A stretch of 64,000 nt of DNA from positions 186,001 through 250,000 of the forward strand of contig NZ_QMIK01000007.1 of assembly GCF_003316845.1 (NCBI RefSeq). Direction: 5' to 3'. This document shows positions 52,253 to 62,649 of the stretch, in pieces. Every line of letters starts with the position of its first letter. The first letter of the stretch is position 1. Under the pieces are notes generated by a model that did not search any database, had not been told where the DNA came from, and saw only the letters and a list, made by a program, of their open reading frames with translations. The position numbers and the translations under genes are program-made. Source of the DNA: Cognataquiflexum aquatile. GTDB taxonomy: Bacteria; Bacteroidota; Bacteroidia; Cytophagales; Cyclobacteriaceae.

Positions 52253-53932
52253 TTTTTTGATCCGATTTTCTTTGAGGGCGGTATAAATTTCTCCATCCCT
52301 ATCATAAATATCATTCCTGAAATAAATGTTTCCTCTGGAATCTGACCAATACGTCAGGTAAATGATGGCGACTGGAATCTTCCTGTTGAGATTGACTGTC
52401 TGTTCTTTTGTCTGATGCATGGCAGAATTGATTTTTTCATCCGTCCATGCAGGATCATGTGACAACAAGATTTTCGCAAAATCAAATGGCCTTTGAATCC
52501 GGATACAGCCATGGCTCAATGCCCTATCCTCCCTTTCAAACAAACTTCTGGAAGGGGTATCATGGATATAGACGCTGTTTTTGTTTGGAAACATAAACTT
52601 TACAAGACCGAGTGAATTGTTTTCACCAGGCTCTTGTCGGACTGTGTATGGAAATGATTTGGCACTGACCCTATTCCAGTCAATAGAAGCAGGATCAATG
52701 GTCCCCCCTGATGAATTCAACAGCTTCATGTTGTTTCTAGATAGGTACCGGGGATCTTTTTTGATCTTGGGGACGATCTCATTTCGGGTTATGGAGGTAG
52801 GAACTGTCCAAGTCGGGCTAAAAACGATGTAAGACATCAGGGCACTGAACTGTGGTGTAGAATGGTAGCTTTTGCCTACAATCACTTTTGAAGTCAGTAC
52901 TGTGTCCAATTTTTGAATAAAATCAAGTTGAAAATTTGCTGTGTTGACCAAAATCAATTCAATATCCTTGATTGTATCGGGAAGCCACCGCAATCGCTCA
53001 AGATTGACTGAAGCCGTGGCAATCATGTCATTTGGTTTTTGGTTGAGTGCCTGAATTGTTCCTTGCCCGATAACTCCGTCAGGTTCCATGCCAAATCGCT
53101 TTTGGATCATTTTAATTCCATCCATCATCAGGCTGTCATAAACCTTATCGTCTACCGGCTGATATGGCTTTAAAAAGCCCCAAAAATAAAGTCTTTCCCT
53201 GATTTCAGCCAATTGATTATGGCCATCACCCGGTTTGAGAGATTTGTCTATTTTCAGATTTTTCCAAGTAGCAATAGGCTCCTTTTCGAATCGTTTTTGT
53301 TCTTCAAATAGCTGCCTTAGCCCATCCCTCATTTTCTTATAAATGCTAAAGGCAGGGTAATAACCCTCAATACTTGATCTAAGGCTTCCGGATTGGATAG
53401 CAGCCCCAAGCTGACGGTCAATCATCAGCTCAGGTACATTCCGTCGGATACTCCATGTGGTTTTTAAGCTCTCGGGGTCCACTTTTCCTAAAAAAAGATG
53501 GGAAGATAACATAATGTAGGCATCCGTCAGCAACACCTCGACCGCAGCGAGTTCCATGGATTTCAATTGCTCACCTGATTTTTTTGCAGCCTCAAAGCGG
53601 TCAAAATAAGCATTGATGGCCTGAAAATGATAATCATCAGGATTAAGTCCATCAAACTTTGACTGCGCAATTTCATAGCGCATTTCATAGGCAATTTCAG
53701 GAAGGATATGGTTTTTGACCCAGGCCGGTTCAAAATTCCTTTCTCCATAAAACTTGTGGATCACGACCGAACTGAAAAGCTCATTTTCACCGATCTTTGG
53801 TCTTTCATCCGGACTGTTGCTTTCTAGGTATTGCCTGATAAAAGAATCAATTCCGTTTTCGACCGGGGCTTGCTGCGCAAAAAGAGAGACATGCAAAATG
53901 CATGTAAAAAAACCCAATAAAAACCTTCTCAT
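52241..53932 (-). CDS. L,D-transpeptidase (YcbB/LdtD-like)
   Basis: The 563-residue product has a signal peptide (cleavage near residue 19, SLFAQQ), an N-terminal helical region (about 30-235), a peptidoglycan-binding stretch (about 240-310) with KRFGMEPDGVIGQGT, and a YkuD domain (about 320-510). The catalytic motif HDTPSRSLF, then SHGCIRI, is complete. This layout matches large YcbB-type enzymes. It ends 12 bases inside the converging L,D-transpeptidase gene. Confidence 0.93.
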   Translation of the reverse strand: MRRFLLGFFTCILHVSLFAQQAPVENGIDSFIRQYLESNSPDERPKIGENELFSSVVIHKFYGERNFEPAWVKNHILPEIAYEMRYEIAQSKFDGLNPDDYHFQAINAYFDRFEAAKKSGEQLKSMELAAVEVLLTDAYIMLSSHLFLGKVDPESLKTTWSIRRNVPELMIDRQLGAAIQSGSLRSSIEGYYPAFSIYKKMRDGLRQLFEEQKRFEKEPIATWKNLKIDKSLKPGDGHNQLAEIRERLYFWGFLKPYQPVDDKVYDSLMMDGIKMIQKRFGMEPDGVIGQGTIQALNQKPNDMIATASVNLERLRWLPDTIKDIELILVNTANFQLDFIQKLDTVLTSKVIVGKSYHSTPQFSALMSYIVFSPTWTVPTSITRNEIVPKIKKDPRYLSRNNMKLLNSSGGTIDPASIDWNRVSAKSFPYTVRQEPGENNSLGLVKFMFPNKNSVYIHDTPSRSLFEREDRALSHGCIRIQRPFDFAKILLSHDPAWTDEKINSAMHQTKEQTVNLNRKIPVAIIYLTYWSDSRGNIYFRNDIYDRDGEIYTALKENRIKKSGI

Positions 53933-53968
53933 TTGTTTTTGATTTATCGTTTAGGGAAAATTAAGCTT

Positions 53969-54817
53969 CTATTTGACTGAAAAATCCTGATACTTCTGAC
54001 CAAGTTCCCAAGTCTCTTTCAACATGGTCAGGAAATCTTTCATCCTGTTCAAAGGGATGAGGTTTGGTCCGTCGCTGAGTGCTTTGGCCGGCTCAGGATG
54101 CGTCTCTATAAAAAAACCATCAACTCCTGCCGCAGCCGCTGCCCTCGCCAAAAACGGGGCAAATTCCCTCTGTCCGCCACTTGTGCCTCCCATTCCTCCA
54201 GGCTGCTGAACGCTATGTGTAATGTCAAAAACCACAGGAGCAAATTGCCTCATTATCGGCAGTGCCCTCATATCTACCACAAGATTATGGTAACCAAGAG
54301 TAAATCCGCGCTCTGTAAGACATACATTCTCATTGCCTGTTGACCGCACCTTGGTGACAGCATATTGCATGTCCTCAGGCGCCATAAACTGGCCTCTCTT
54401 GATTTTTACCGCTTTGCCAGTCTGACCGGCTGCAAGCAATAAATCTGTCTGTCTGCAAAGAAATGCAGGAATTTGAAGCACATCCACCACTTCTGCCACT
54501 TCTGCAGCCTGATAACTTTCATGAATGTCTGTGACCAAAGGAACGTTAAGTGCTTTTCCGACTCTCTGAAGAACTTCCAATGACTTGTCCATTCCGATAC
54601 TACGGAATGAAGATGAAGATGTCCTGTTTGCCTTATCAAAGGAAGCTTTGAAAACGTAGGAAAAACCGAGTTTGTCGGCATATTCTTTTACAGAACTTCC
54701 TATCTCCATACAGATATCGAAGCTTTCGACAGCGCATGGACCTGCAAACAAAACAGGTTTGCCGGTTCCCAAGACGATGTCTTCGGTAATCCTCATTGGT
54801 TGGGTAAATTTCTCCAT
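53969..54817 (-). CDS. kdsA: 3-deoxy-8-phosphooctulonate synthase (KdsA)
   Basis: The 282-residue enzyme condenses arabinose-5-phosphate and PEP into Kdo-8-phosphate for lipopolysaccharide. The FAGPCAVES motif near residue 24, KASFDKANR, the LTERGFTLGYHNLVVDMR strand and DITHSVQQPGG are all family signatures. It starts one base after the kdsC stop codon, so kdsC and kdsA act in sequence and are co-transcribed. Confidence 0.97.
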   Translation of the reverse strand: MEKFTQPMRITEDIVLGTGKPVLFAGPCAVESFDICMEIGSSVKEYADKLGFSYVFKASFDKANRTSSSSFRSIGMDKSLEVLQRVGKALNVPLVTDIHESYQAAEVAEVVDVLQIPAFLCRQTDLLLAAGQTGKAVKIKRGQFMAPEDMQYAVTKVRSTGNENVCLTERGFTLGYHNLVVDMRALPIMRQFAPVVFDITHSVQQPGGMGGTSGGQREFAPFLARAAAAAGVDGFFIETHPEPAKALSDGPNLIPLNRMKDFLTMLKETWELGQKYQDFSVK

Positions 54818-54818
54818 A

Positions 54819-55370
54819 TTATGGTTTGAGATATTTGTCTATGATGTCGGACAACTGTCCTTTTGATTGTAAAATTAAGTCGGACACTTCCCGGAAAACG
54901 CCTTGGCCGCCATTGAGGCTGGATACAAAATCAACATGGGCACTTATATAGGGCAATGCGTCTGCGGGGCACGCCGAGAATCCAACCTTCCTAATCAGAG
55001 GCAGGTCAATCAGGTCGTCTCCGATGTAGGCCACCTCTTCGACCATAAGGTCCAATACTTCTAAGATCTCTTCCAATTTTTGCGCTTTGTCACGCACACC
55101 ATGGTAATGGAAGTCAAAGTTAAGTTCCTCGCACCTGTTTTCTACCACTTTGGAATTCCTTCCGGTAATAGCACCGACGAGGATTCCACTTTTACGGAGA
55201 TGCGAGACGATAAACCCATCCTTGACATTGAAGCGTTTGTATTCCACGCCGTTGTCATCATAAATGATCCCTCCATCTGTCAAAACGCCATCCACATCAG
55301 TGATGAGCAATTTTATTTTTTCTGCTTTACGGGTGATTTCTTCCGTAATTCCTGAAAGGTATTTCTGCAT
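54819..55370 (-). CDS. kdsC: Kdo-8-phosphate phosphatase (KdsC, HAD family)
   Basis: The 183-residue C0-type HAD phosphatase shows the catalytic LLITDVDGVLTDG near residue 20, the AITGR motif, and GDDLIDLPL with the Mg ligand Asp. It removes phosphate from Kdo-8-phosphate after KdsA. The ATG at 55370 lies one base after the stop of the fusion gene upstream, which fits a tight operon. A start at 55424 would overlap that gene and is less likely. Confidence 0.94.
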   Translation of the reverse strand: MQKYLSGITEEITRKAEKIKLLITDVDGVLTDGGIIYDDNGVEYKRFNVKDGFIVSHLRKSGILVGAITGRNSKVVENRCEELNFDFHYHGVRDKAQKLEEILEVLDLMVEEVAYIGDDLIDLPLIRKVGFSACPADALPYISAHVDFVSSLNGGQGVFREVSDLILQSKGQLSDIIDKYLKP

Positions 55371-55371
55371 T

Positions 55372-56913
55372 TTATTTCTTTTTCTTCCACTGAATGGAGT
55401 AAAGGTCAAGTCTTCTTTGGTCAAGGTTTCTCACGCTTCCTGCTTTCCTTTGCTTGGTCAATAGATCCAGGTCAACATCTGCTACAATGGTTGTTTCGGC
55501 ATTTTCAGAAGCTTGCGCAACCGTAGCATCGTGGGGAAAAGAGAAATCCGAAGGTGAATAAATCGCCGCTTGGGAATATTGAATATCCATATTTTCCACC
55601 CTTGGCAGGTTTCCGACAGATCCCGTAATCGCTACATAACATTCATTTTCGACTGCTCTTGCTTTGGCGCAGGTATTTACCCTGAGGTAGGCATTTTTTG
55701 TATCTGTCCAAAACGGGACAAACAAAATGTCCATTTCCTGTTCGGCCAAAATCCTTCCCAACTCAGGAAACTCCACATCATAACAGATCAAAATCCCTAT
55801 TTTCCCGGCATCTGTATCAAATACTTTGATCCCATTTCCACCCTGTAAACCCCAGTAGGCTTGTTCGTCAGGTGTGATGTGTAGCTTATATTGCTTGTCG
55901 GTTGTGCCGTCTCTCCTGCAGAGGTAACTCACATTTCTGAGTTTCTTGCCGTCATACTCAGGCATGCTTCCCGCGATGATGTTCACATTGTAGGAAAGGG
56001 CCAAGTCCCTCATTCTGCTGATGATTTCGTCAGTATAGTCAGCTACATTACGGATCGCCTCAGAGGCGTCCATATCATTAAATTCGGCCAATAAGGGCGC
56101 ATTGAAAAATTCGGGAAACAGGCAAAAATCTGACTTGTAGCCGGAGATGGTATCCACAAAGAATTCAACTTGCTGCATCAGGTCATCGACGTTGTTGAAG
56201 CGACGCATTTTCCATTGGACCAATCCTAGGCGTACAATTGATTTTTTGTTTCCTATCAGTTTTTCATCCTTCTCATAATAAATATTGATCCATTCCAAAA
56301 GCGTGGCATAGGCTCTTGAATCGGTATCTTCGGGAAGGTATTTGGTGATTACTTTTCGGACGTGAAATTCATTGGCCAACTGAAAGGAAAGTACGGGATC
56401 AAAGATTTCTTTGCTTTTGACCAAGTCAATATATTTCCTTGGTGTCATCTGATCGGCATATTTGGAGTATCCGGGGATTCTTCCTCCCGCAATGATAGAT
56501 CTCAGGTTCAGGTTTTCGCAAAGCTCTTTTCTCGCATCATAAAGCCTCCTCCCCAATCGCATCCCACGGTATTCCTGATGGACAAACACGTCAGTTCCAT
56601 ATAGGGTATCCCCGTCATTGTCATGTGTGTCAAACTTACCAAAACCGGTAATTTGGTCGTAGGTATGGTTGTCACCGAATTTGGTATAATCCACTACAAG
56701 ACTCAGGGCTGCCGCCACTACTTTGCCATTGTCTTCGATACAGATCTGACCTTCAGGAAATGCTCGGATCTGGTTTTTCAATTCTTGTCTTGACCATGCA
56801 CCTCCTTGGTCCTTGTAGATGGTAACCATGATTTCACGGATATCATCATAATCAGAAAGTTTGATATTCCGGAGTTTGAGTCGGTGCTCTAATTCTTCCT
56901 TTTGCTTACTCAT
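55372..56913 (-). CDS. GNAT acetyltransferase / carbon-nitrogen hydrolase fusion
   Basis: The 513-residue protein has an N-terminal GNAT domain (about 15-185) with VHQEYRGMRLGRRLYDAR and a C-terminal nitrilase-type domain (about 225-500). The nitrilase Glu-Lys-Cys triad is visible in LFPEFFNAP, QYKLHITPDE and ILICYDVEFPE. This fusion is a known but uncharacterised bacterial type. It is the first gene of the kdsC-kdsA operon, which is unexpected for an amidase and may be only an operon accident. Confidence 0.92.
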   Translation of the reverse strand: MSKQKEELEHRLKLRNIKLSDYDDIREIMVTIYKDQGGAWSRQELKNQIRAFPEGQICIEDNGKVVAAALSLVVDYTKFGDNHTYDQITGFGKFDTHDNDGDTLYGTDVFVHQEYRGMRLGRRLYDARKELCENLNLRSIIAGGRIPGYSKYADQMTPRKYIDLVKSKEIFDPVLSFQLANEFHVRKVITKYLPEDTDSRAYATLLEWINIYYEKDEKLIGNKKSIVRLGLVQWKMRRFNNVDDLMQQVEFFVDTISGYKSDFCLFPEFFNAPLLAEFNDMDASEAIRNVADYTDEIISRMRDLALSYNVNIIAGSMPEYDGKKLRNVSYLCRRDGTTDKQYKLHITPDEQAYWGLQGGNGIKVFDTDAGKIGILICYDVEFPELGRILAEQEMDILFVPFWTDTKNAYLRVNTCAKARAVENECYVAITGSVGNLPRVENMDIQYSQAAIYSPSDFSFPHDATVAQASENAETTIVADVDLDLLTKQRKAGSVRNLDQRRLDLYSIQWKKKK

Positions 56914-57231
56914 GGTTCAAAATTAACCAAAATAAAGCCAATCTTTAAAAAAATATGCATTCGATGCTGATTAAAATCAACAAATGAGAGTAGTTTAGTT
57001 TTCCATTCCAAAATCAATTTATTGGGGTTGAAAATATTTTTTTGAGAAACAACCTACAATATTGAAAAAAAGCATTTTTGTCAAGATAAAAAAATACTGT
57101 AAATCAGGCAGATATCTTGGTAGACTCTGCTGAAAAAACATTGAATTATTAATTCTTTTTGTATTTATTTACACCTGCGAAGTGTGTGTTTGTCCCGCAC
57201 CCAGACCCCAATTAGTTCCCTTTTCAATAGT

Positions 57232-58167
57232 ATGAAAAAAATATTCTTTACACTTTTTGTCACCCTGATATCCTTTGCTGCGCATTCACAAAGCTTCTAT
57301 AGGTACAGGTTTGATGCGCCTTGGTCGGTGGCTGTGTCGGCAGGACCCACCCAATATTTTGGAGAGTTATATTCTCTTTGGAAATACAGCGAGGGTATTC
57401 AGCCGGATTGGAATGCTAATTTTGCTGTAAGGCGAACCCTTGGTACATTCATCAGGGCAAGGGCTGAATTTACCTATTACCAGATTTCCGGATCGGACAT
57501 TCCTGCAGATCCAAGGAGTTACCGGAATCCAAGGAATCTAAGTTTCAGGGCTAGAAACTGGGAAGCAAGTTTGGTGGGGGAATTCCACCTTAAGCCTGTC
57601 AATGTATACAACATCACCAGAAGCTTTATCAATTTTTACACCTTTGCGGGTGTTGGTGTATCAAGCAATGATCCAACAGCGGAATTAAACGGCACTTGGG
57701 TAGATCTCCGTCCTCTTCAGTTGGAAAATAACCCCTACGACAAATACATTTTTGTTCTTCCTACGGGAATAGGCATGAAATATAAATTGAATGTCTGGAC
57801 AGATCTGACAGTGGAGATGAATTACAGATGGACCTTTACGGATTATTTGGATGACATCAGTGCATATAACATCAAGGATTTTTACCAAGACCTCATTACT
57901 GATTATGGGGTGAACGGTGACGGACCGAGGCCCGACAGACTTCGCTTAGCGGTTAGGAATCCTGATTTTTATAAAGAAAATGGTGAACCCGACGTCCAAA
58001 AAATCATTGATAACGGTGGTAGAATCCGAAGAGGTTCAGGATTGGATGAGCGCTTTGATGGTTTCTTGACGTTGAATGTGGGCTTGGAGATTTACCTTGC
58101 ACCTGATATATGGGACAACTGGATTTTCAGAAACAGGGTCAATGAAAAGAGCTTCAGGTTCTGGTAA
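57232..58167 (+). CDS. DUF6089-like outer-membrane protein
   Basis: The 311-residue product has a signal peptide (cleavage near residue 19, FAAHSQS). It reads WSVAVSAGPTQYFGELYS, then alternating amphipathic strands with aromatic girdles, and ends in an aromatic residue (KSFRFW). This matches DUF6089-type beta-barrel proteins of Bacteroidota, whose function is unknown. The ATG at 57232 gives the intact signal; the preceding 48 bases are probably untranslated. The long gap on each side suggests its own promoter. Confidence 0.82.
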   Translation: MKKIFFTLFVTLISFAAHSQSFYRYRFDAPWSVAVSAGPTQYFGELYSLWKYSEGIQPDWNANFAVRRTLGTFIRARAEFTYYQISGSDIPADPRSYRNPRNLSFRARNWEASLVGEFHLKPVNVYNITRSFINFYTFAGVGVSSNDPTAELNGTWVDLRPLQLENNPYDKYIFVLPTGIGMKYKLNVWTDLTVEMNYRWTFTDYLDDISAYNIKDFYQDLITDYGVNGDGPRPDRLRLAVRNPDFYKENGEPDVQKIIDNGGRIRRGSGLDERFDGFLTLNVGLEIYLAPDIWDNWIFRNRVNEKSFRFW

Positions 58168-58475
58168 TGAAAAGATTTGAGATTTTTTTAAATGGTTATC
58201 CACTTCTTTGCCCATAAACCAATATTCTAATACAAACAGGACCGAAGACCGATGTATCGGCCATTCAGTCTCCTGCCAAGATGTGTATTGAATTATCATT
58301 TTATTGGCATCATGGAGTATTTCCATAATTTTTTAAGGGATAATAGTAATCTTTTTAAATCTGGACCTCGAGATTAAGTTCATCTTCAAGTTTGGGTGTT
58401 TGCTTTGAGCGATTTCATTTTGATTTATCGATCAAAGCAAATAAGGGAATGTCAGCCTATTCCCGTGATTTTTCC
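58168..58475. other. Intergenic region before leuS
   Basis: About 300 bases without a supported gene. A minus-strand open frame at 58036-58326 overlaps the barrel gene and has no family features. The only signal seen is the -7 element at 58476. Confidence 0.6.
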
Positions 58476-58483
58476 TATTTTTG
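58476..58483 (+). promoter_or_regulatory. Candidate -7 promoter element for leuS
   Basis: TATTTTTG matches TAnnTTTG and lies 36 bases before the leuS start at 58520. A clear -33 element is missing. Confidence 0.4.
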
Positions 58484-58519
58484 CAAGCAATTCTCAAAAA
58501 GCAACGCAATTATTCCATA

Positions 58520-61294
58520 ATGGCTGATTACAATTTTCAGGAAATAGAAAAAAAGTGGCAAACCTACTGGGAGCAAAACCAGATTTTCAATGCCCAAGTT
58601 GATCCGACAAAACCGAAGTTTTATTCCTTGGATATGTTCCCCTATCCTTCCGGGGCGGGCTTGCATGTCGGTCATCCACTTGGATACATCGCCTCTGATA
58701 TCATTACGAGATTCAAGAGATTACAGGGATACAATGTCCTTCATCCGATGGGATATGATTCATTTGGTCTTCCTGCGGAGCAATATGCCATTCAAACCGG
58801 ACAACATCCCGCCATTACCACCGAGCAAAATATCCGCCGTTATACAGAACAGCTGAAAAATATCGGTTTTGCATTTGATTGGGACAAAGAAGTCAGGACT
58901 TCTGACCCGAGCTATTACAAGTGGACGCAGTGGATTTTTATGCAGCTGTTCAACAGCTATTATGATAAGGTTGATAACAAAGCCCTGAACATTGCTTCAT
59001 TGGTAGAAAAGTTTTCTGTGGAAGGAAACGCCAATGTCCATGCGGTTTGCGATGAAGATACACCCGAGTTTTCTGCTTCTGATTGGAACAATTTCAATGA
59101 AAAAGAACAACAGGAAATCCTGTTAAAATACCGCTTGACTTTTCTCGCGGAGACCTCCGTCAACTGGTGCGCAGCCTTGGGTACAGTCCTTTCCAATGAC
59201 GAAGTCAAAGACGGTTTCTCCGAAAGAGGAGGCCATCCTGTCGAGCGCAAAAAAATGATGCAGTGGAGCATGCGGATTACAGCCTATGCAGACAGATTGC
59301 TTCAAGGATTGGAAACAGTAGAATGGTCCGAACCCATCAAGGAAATGCAGCGAAACTGGATTGGAAAATCCATCGGTGCAGAGATGGTTTTTCAGGTCAA
59401 AGGACAGGATAAACTGATCAAAGTATTTACTACGAGGATAGACACCATCTATGGTGTAACATATTTGGCATTGGCTCCTGAGCATGATTATGTCGGCGAA
59501 CTGATCACCGAGGACCAAAGGAATACCGCCGAAGCCTACATCGAGACTGCAAAAAACCGCTCCGAAAGAGACAGGATGTCAGATGTCAAAACCATCTCCG
59601 GGGCATTTACCGGATCTTATGCCATCAATCCTTTCAACGGAGAAGAAATCCAAATCTGGGTTGCCGATTATGTTTTGGCAGGATATGGCACCGGGGCAGT
59701 CATGGCTGTGCCTTCCCATGATGAGCGGGATTACAACTTTGCAAAACACTTTGGATTAGAGATCAGGCAAGTAATTGCCGGAAGTATGGAAAACGGTTCA
59801 TTTCCCGGAAAAGGTGGAACCATCATCAACTCAGGATTCATCTCCAATATGGAAATGAAGGAGGCGATGAACAAGGCCATCGAATTCCTGGAAGAAAAGA
59901 AAATCGGAAACGGCAAAATCCAATATAGGATGCGTGATGCCATCTTTACGCGTCAGCGCTATTGGGGTGAACCACTACCTGTTTATTTCAAAGATGGTCT
60001 GCCTTACCTGATGGATGAAAAAGACCTGCCTTTGGTTTTGCCTGAGGTGGATAAATATTTGCCTACTGAAGATGGCGAACCACCACTTGGCAGGGCAAAA
60101 GACTGGACATACAAAACTGCTGAGGGAGAATTTCCATTGGAAATGAGCACTATGCCAGGATGGGCGGGTTCAAGCTGGTATTTTTTCAGGTATATGGACC
60201 CGGGAAATACCGGGGAATTTGTATCCAAAGAAAAAGAACAGTATTGGGGTTCGGTGGATTTGTATATCGGTGGTGCAGAACACGCAACAGGCCACCTGTT
60301 ATATTCTAGATTTTGGACCAAATTCCTATACGATATCGGTGCAGTAAGCATCGAAGAGCCATTCCAAAAGATGATCAATCAGGGAATGATTCAGGGAAGA
60401 TCCAACTTTGTGTATAGGGTAAAAGGAACAAACACCTTTGTAAGCCATGGTTTCAAAGATCAATATGATACTTCTGCCATGCATGTCGATGTAAATATTG
60501 TAAACAATGACCAACTGAACATTGAGAAATTCAAAGCATGGAGGCCTGACCTGAAGGACGCTGAATTTGTATTGGAAGACGGGAAATATATCTGCGGTGC
60601 AGAGGTGGAGAAAATGTCCAAGTCCAAATACAACGTGGTCAATCCTGACGACATCATCGAAAGATATGGTGCTGACACCTTGAGATTGTATGAAATGTTC
60701 CTTGGACCTTTGGAGCAATTCAAACCCTGGAATACCAATGGCATTGACGGCGTATCCAAATTCCTGAAAAAGCTTTGGAGGTTGTACCACGATACCAACG
60801 GGGAATTCAGCGTTTCCGAAGAAAAGGCCGGCAAAGAAGAACTCAAAACCCTTCACAAAACCATCAAAAAGACACAGGAGGATCTGGAGAATTATTCCTT
60901 CAATACTTCAGTGGCGTCATTTATGATTTGTGTAAATGAACTCTCTGCCTTGAAATGCAATAAAAGAGAAATCCTTGAGCCTTTGGCAGTAATAGTTTCT
61001 CCTTATGCGCCGCATATTGCAGAGGAACTTTGGACACTGTTGGGCCATTCCGAATCGATCATATTTGCTTCTTTCCCTGAATTCAAAGAAGAATTCTTGG
61101 TGGAAAACAGCCACGAATATCCTGTTTCCATCAATGGAAAAATGCGGGCAAAGCTCATGCTTCCACTTTCTTTGACCAAAGAAGAAATCGAAGAGGCGGC
61201 TTTGAAAGACGAAACAGTGCTGAAATGGACCGAAGGCAACGCCCCTAAAAAAGTGATTGTCGTGCCGGGTAAAATTGTGAATATTGTGATTTGA
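58520..61294 (+). CDS. leuS: Leucyl-tRNA synthetase
   Basis: The 924-residue class I synthetase charges tRNA-Leu. The HIGH-type motif reads [16 protein letters not shown] near residue 41 and the KMSKS motif [10 protein letters not shown] near residue 702. The CP1 editing domain (about 225-420) has the [12 protein letters not shown] segment that hydrolyses mischarged tRNA. The ATG at 58520 gives the usual [13 protein letters not shown] start; an upstream start at 58481 is less likely. The window also encodes one of its substrates, tRNA-Leu(CAA). Confidence 0.98.
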   Translation: MADYNFQEIEKKWQTYWEQNQIFNAQVDPTKPKFYSLDMFPYPSGAGLHVGHPLGYIASDIITRFKRLQGYNVLHPMGYDSFGLPAEQYAIQTGQHPAITTEQNIRRYTEQLKNIGFAFDWDKEVRTSDPSYYKWTQWIFMQLFNSYYDKVDNKALNIASLVEKFSVEGNANVHAVCDEDTPEFSASDWNNFNEKEQQEILLKYRLTFLAETSVNWCAALGTVLSNDEVKDGFSERGGHPVERKKMMQWSMRITAYADRLLQGLETVEWSEPIKEMQRNWIGKSIGAEMVFQVKGQDKLIKVFTTRIDTIYGVTYLALAPEHDYVGELITEDQRNTAEAYIETAKNRSERDRMSDVKTISGAFTGSYAINPFNGEEIQIWVADYVLAGYGTGAVMAVPSHDERDYNFAKHFGLEIRQVIAGSMENGSFPGKGGTIINSGFISNMEMKEAMNKAIEFLEEKKIGNGKIQYRMRDAIFTRQRYWGEPLPVYFKDGLPYLMDEKDLPLVLPEVDKYLPTEDGEPPLGRAKDWTYKTAEGEFPLEMSTMPGWAGSSWYFFRYMDPGNTGEFVSKEKEQYWGSVDLYIGGAEHATGHLLYSRFWTKFLYDIGAVSIEEPFQKMINQGMIQGRSNFVYRVKGTNTFVSHGFKDQYDTSAMHVDVNIVNNDQLNIEKFKAWRPDLKDAEFVLEDGKYICGAEVEKMSKSKYNVVNPDDIIERYGADTLRLYEMFLGPLEQFKPWNTNGIDGVSKFLKKLWRLYHDTNGEFSVSEEKAGKEELKTLHKTIKKTQEDLENYSFNTSVASFMICVNELSALKCNKREILEPLAVIVSPYAPHIAEELWTLLGHSESIIFASFPEFKEEFLVENSHEYPVSINGKMRAKLMLPLSLTKEEIEEAALKDETVLKWTEGNAPKKVIVVPGKIVNIVI

Positions 61295-61418
61295 GAAAAT
61301 TGAAAAATTGGAAGATTGGAAAGTTTCAAAGAAATCGAAGAAAATAACCAAGATAACCACATACCGGATTTCCAATATCTAAAAACCAAATAACTCAATA
61401 ACCATTAACTATTTCCCC

Positions 61419-61739
61419 ATGAACCGGTTCTTCGTCTCATTTGCTGCCATCGCTTCCTCCGGAATATTCGCTTATTCCTATTGGAGGGAATGGATAGGTT
61501 ACAAGATGCTTGGCGAAGATTTGGTACTGCAACCGGTAGAAAAAGCGGAAGTTCCTTATTTCCATGCTTCGGAGGAAATGTATCTCAAAGTCCTGTTTGT
61601 ATTTGGAATGGTTTTCGGCTTGATATTCATTGCTTCCATTCTGTTGACATACAAGCAAAAATGGGGATGGGTTTTTGGATGTTTCGTCCTCAGCATGCTC
61701 AGCATATTGGCCGTCATGATCAATGGCGCCATCAAGTAA
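61419..61739 (+). CDS. Small membrane protein of unknown function
   Basis: The 106-residue protein has an N-terminal hydrophobic segment that could be a signal anchor (about 3-17) and two clear membrane helices (about 51-69 and 78-102). A short soluble loop lies between the first and second. The family is not recognised. It lies 124 bases after leuS and 27 bases before slyD on the same strand, and may be part of the slyD transcript. Confidence 0.65.
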   Translation: MNRFFVSFAAIASSGIFAYSYWREWIGYKMLGEDLVLQPVEKAEVPYFHASEEMYLKVLFVFGMVFGLIFIASILLTYKQKWGWVFGCFVLSMLSILAVMINGAIK

Positions 61740-61766
61740 GTTAAAATTGAAATTAAATCCTTTATC

Positions 61767-62291
61767 ATGGAAATAGTAAAAAACGCAGTGGTAGGGCTGA
61801 CCTACGAACTTAAAGTCAGCAAAGAAGAAGACGAAATAGAGTCAGTTCCATTCAGTGTGGAAGTCAGAGACAATGAAGATCCTTTTTACTTCATCTTTGG
61901 GTTTAGTGGATTACCGGAAAAATTTGAAGAACTGTTGGCCGGAAAAAGCCAAGGTGAAAGTTTCAACTTTACCATCTCTGCCCAAGATGCTTACGGTGAA
62001 CCTGATGATGAAATGATCATGGCATTGCCCAAAGACCAGTTTTCAGCCGCGGCAGGATTCGAGCCGGAGATGTTGGAAGAAGGAAATTTTCTTCCCCTTG
62101 TGGATGAAAACGGCTATCCCATGCAGGCAAAAGTATTGAAGGATCTTGGGTCAGAAATTTTATTGGACTTCAACCATCCTTTGGTAGGTTTTGACCTCCA
62201 TTTTGATGGGGAAGTATTTGAGGTGAGGGAAGCAACTCCTGAAGAACTTGACCACGGTCATGTCCACGGAGACCACGGACATCAGCATTGA
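61767..62291 (+). CDS. slyD: SlyD-type FKBP peptidyl-prolyl isomerase
   Basis: The 174-residue protein has an FKBP fold with an inserted IF domain (about 70-125) in the SlyD arrangement, with LAGKSQGESFNFTISAQDAYGEP and the strand DFNHPLVGFDLHFDGEV. The C-terminus is His-rich (HGHVHGDHGHQH), typical for metal binding by SlyD. Active-site aromatic residues are less conserved than in Escherichia coli SlyD. It acts as a cytosolic chaperone and prolyl isomerase. Confidence 0.93.
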   Translation: MEIVKNAVVGLTYELKVSKEEDEIESVPFSVEVRDNEDPFYFIFGFSGLPEKFEELLAGKSQGESFNFTISAQDAYGEPDDEMIMALPKDQFSAAAGFEPEMLEEGNFLPLVDENGYPMQAKVLKDLGSEILLDFNHPLVGFDLHFDGEVFEVREATPEELDHGHVHGDHGHQH

Positions 62292-62307
62292 GTTATGTTA
62301 AAAATGG

Positions 62308-62340
62308 ATCATTACCAAAGTTTAAAACTTTGGTAATGAT
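62308..62340 (+). terminator. Palindromic hairpin after slyD
   Basis: ATCATTACCAAAGTTT and its exact complement form a nearly perfect 16-bp palindrome with one central base, followed by TATTTTCTT. It lies 17 bases after slyD and probably ends its transcript. Confidence 0.65.
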
Positions 62341-62421
62341 TATTTTCTTAATCAATCTGTTGATTATTATTCAGGATAATTTAAGAAAAATCACTTATTT
62401 TAAACTCAAAACTGTTCTTCT

Positions 62422-62649
62422 ATGAAATCGTACCAATTCACTGCACAAATTGAAAAAGACAAAGAATCCGACCTTTATATAGGGATAGTTCCAAATCTCC
62501 CGGGAGCCCATACTCAGGCAAAAACTCTCGATGAACTGCAGGTCAATCTAAAAGAAGTTATTGAATTGTGTTTGGAAGAAATGAGTACCGAGGAAATTGA
62601 AAGCCTTCCAGAATTTATAGGTGTTCAGCATTTTTCAGTTTCTGTATGA
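62422..62649 (+). CDS. hicB: HicB-family antitoxin (short form)
   Basis: The 75-residue protein has the HicB fold: strand YQFTAQIEKD, then YIGIVPNLPGAHTQAKTLDELQVNLKEVIELCLEE, in which PNLPGAHTQAKTLDEL is the family signature. No separate DNA-binding domain is fused. It should neutralise the HicA toxin encoded four bases on and may repress the operon. Its stop overlaps the hicA start (ATGA). Confidence 0.9.
   Translation: MKSYQFTAQIEKDKESDLYIGIVPNLPGAHTQAKTLDELQVNLKEVIELCLEEMSTEEIESLPEFIGVQHFSVSV

Noticed and set aside
58036-58326. 96-residue open frame on the minus strand between the DUF6089-like gene and leuS
   Set aside because: Half of it overlaps the barrel gene and the product has no recognisable features.
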